A stretch of 64,000 nt of DNA from CAYRGG01 sp964423745 (GTDB lineage Bacteria; Pseudomonadota; Gammaproteobacteria; Competibacterales; Competibacteraceae): positions 56,580 through 120,579 of the forward strand of contig CAYRGG010000003.1 of NCBI GenBank assembly GCA_964423745.1, read 5' to 3'. This document shows positions 63,846-64,000 of this stretch, piece by piece (the stretch's first letter is position 1; each line of letters begins with the position of its first letter). The notes under the pieces are model-generated. The model was not told where the DNA came from and made no database searches. It saw only the letters and a program-made list of their open reading frames with translations. The position numbers and the translations under genes were made by a program.

Positions 63846-64000
63846 GGCTCGCCTATCAATTCTTTGGTTACACTAACGAGCCTTTTTCGATATTGTTTTT
63901 TGCAATTAGTTTCCAATAATGTCTAATAAAATTGATAAAAATACACTATGTACACGACAAAAATCTCAGCAACCACTGAAACTCCCTAAGTTTGTCGGGG

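Noticed and set aside
1..64000. tRNA, rRNA and CRISPR arrays
   Set aside because: No cloverleaf-like sequence, rRNA segment, or regularly spaced direct-repeat array was recognised by eye; the tandem repeats present are coding or very short.

Overview
The core half of this window looks like a gammaproteobacterial chromosome. The evidence is gene content and order: suhB and trmJ are divergent, trmJ is followed by cysE and iscS-iscU-iscA-iscX, and there is a tgt-yajC-secD-secF block. I cannot name a genus. The housekeeping genes have intermediate GC. The right half is a patchwork: much lower GC in places, many broken insertion sequences, and polysaccharide genes.

Layout. (1) 1-16.4 kb: the 3' part of a giant modular surface protein (more than 4,940 residues in the window, 5' end outside it), followed 5 bp later by a membrane-bound PAS-GGDEF diguanylate cyclase. 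(2) 16.4-21.3 kb: a stripped-down isc operon (cysE-iscS-iscU-iscA-iscX, with no iscR, hscB, hscA or fdx) whose IscU lacks two of the three cluster-ligand cysteines, plus trmJ and suhB. (3) 21.3-22.4 kb: two small unknown genes framed by inverted dispersed repeats. (4) 22.4-28.7 kb: secF, secD, yajC, tgt, a CBM20-dual-specificity-phosphatase fusion resembling eukaryotic glucan phosphatases, mobA and a small zinc-ribbon gene. (5) 28.8-32.0 kb: late cobalamin genes cobS-cobC-cobT and a HisN/CysQ-like phosphatase. (6) 32.0-37.2 kb: a single-domain response regulator, two PIN-domain toxin-antitoxin pairs, a decayed REP-associated transposase, and an ISAs1-family element inserted with a 10-bp target duplication. 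A fragment of a second copy of the response-regulator gene lies beyond it. (7) 37.3-60.7 kb: an exopolysaccharide/O-antigen-type locus. It has glycosyltransferases, Wzy- and Wzx-like proteins, a GumK-like glucuronosyltransferase, a beta-helix protein, Wzz plus a CpsD-type kinase, a WcaJ/GumD-type priming transferase, UDP-xylose synthase, GtrA and GT-C-like membrane proteins, interrupted by IS remnants. (8) 60.7-64 kb: chimeric IS630/IS1634 debris, a sulfotransferase, a well-formed integron attC-like site joined to a truncated HNH endonuclease gene, and an IS5-type fragment.

How the parts fit. The polysaccharide genes form a fairly complete Wzx/Wzy pathway: UndP priming, sugar addition including glucuronate and possibly xylose, flipping, polymerisation, and chain-length control by Wzz with a tyrosine kinase. 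A periplasmic beta-helix protein and a sulfotransferase could modify the product. The giant adhesin and its c-di-GMP synthase may be a second surface-attachment module.

The observations most deserving follow-up are the cysteine-poor IscU in a minimal isc operon, the laforin/SEX4-like glucan phosphatase, the giant adhesin-diguanylate cyclase pair, and the attC-linked HNH/sulfotransferase junction. All assignments come from reading the sequence; no database search was run.
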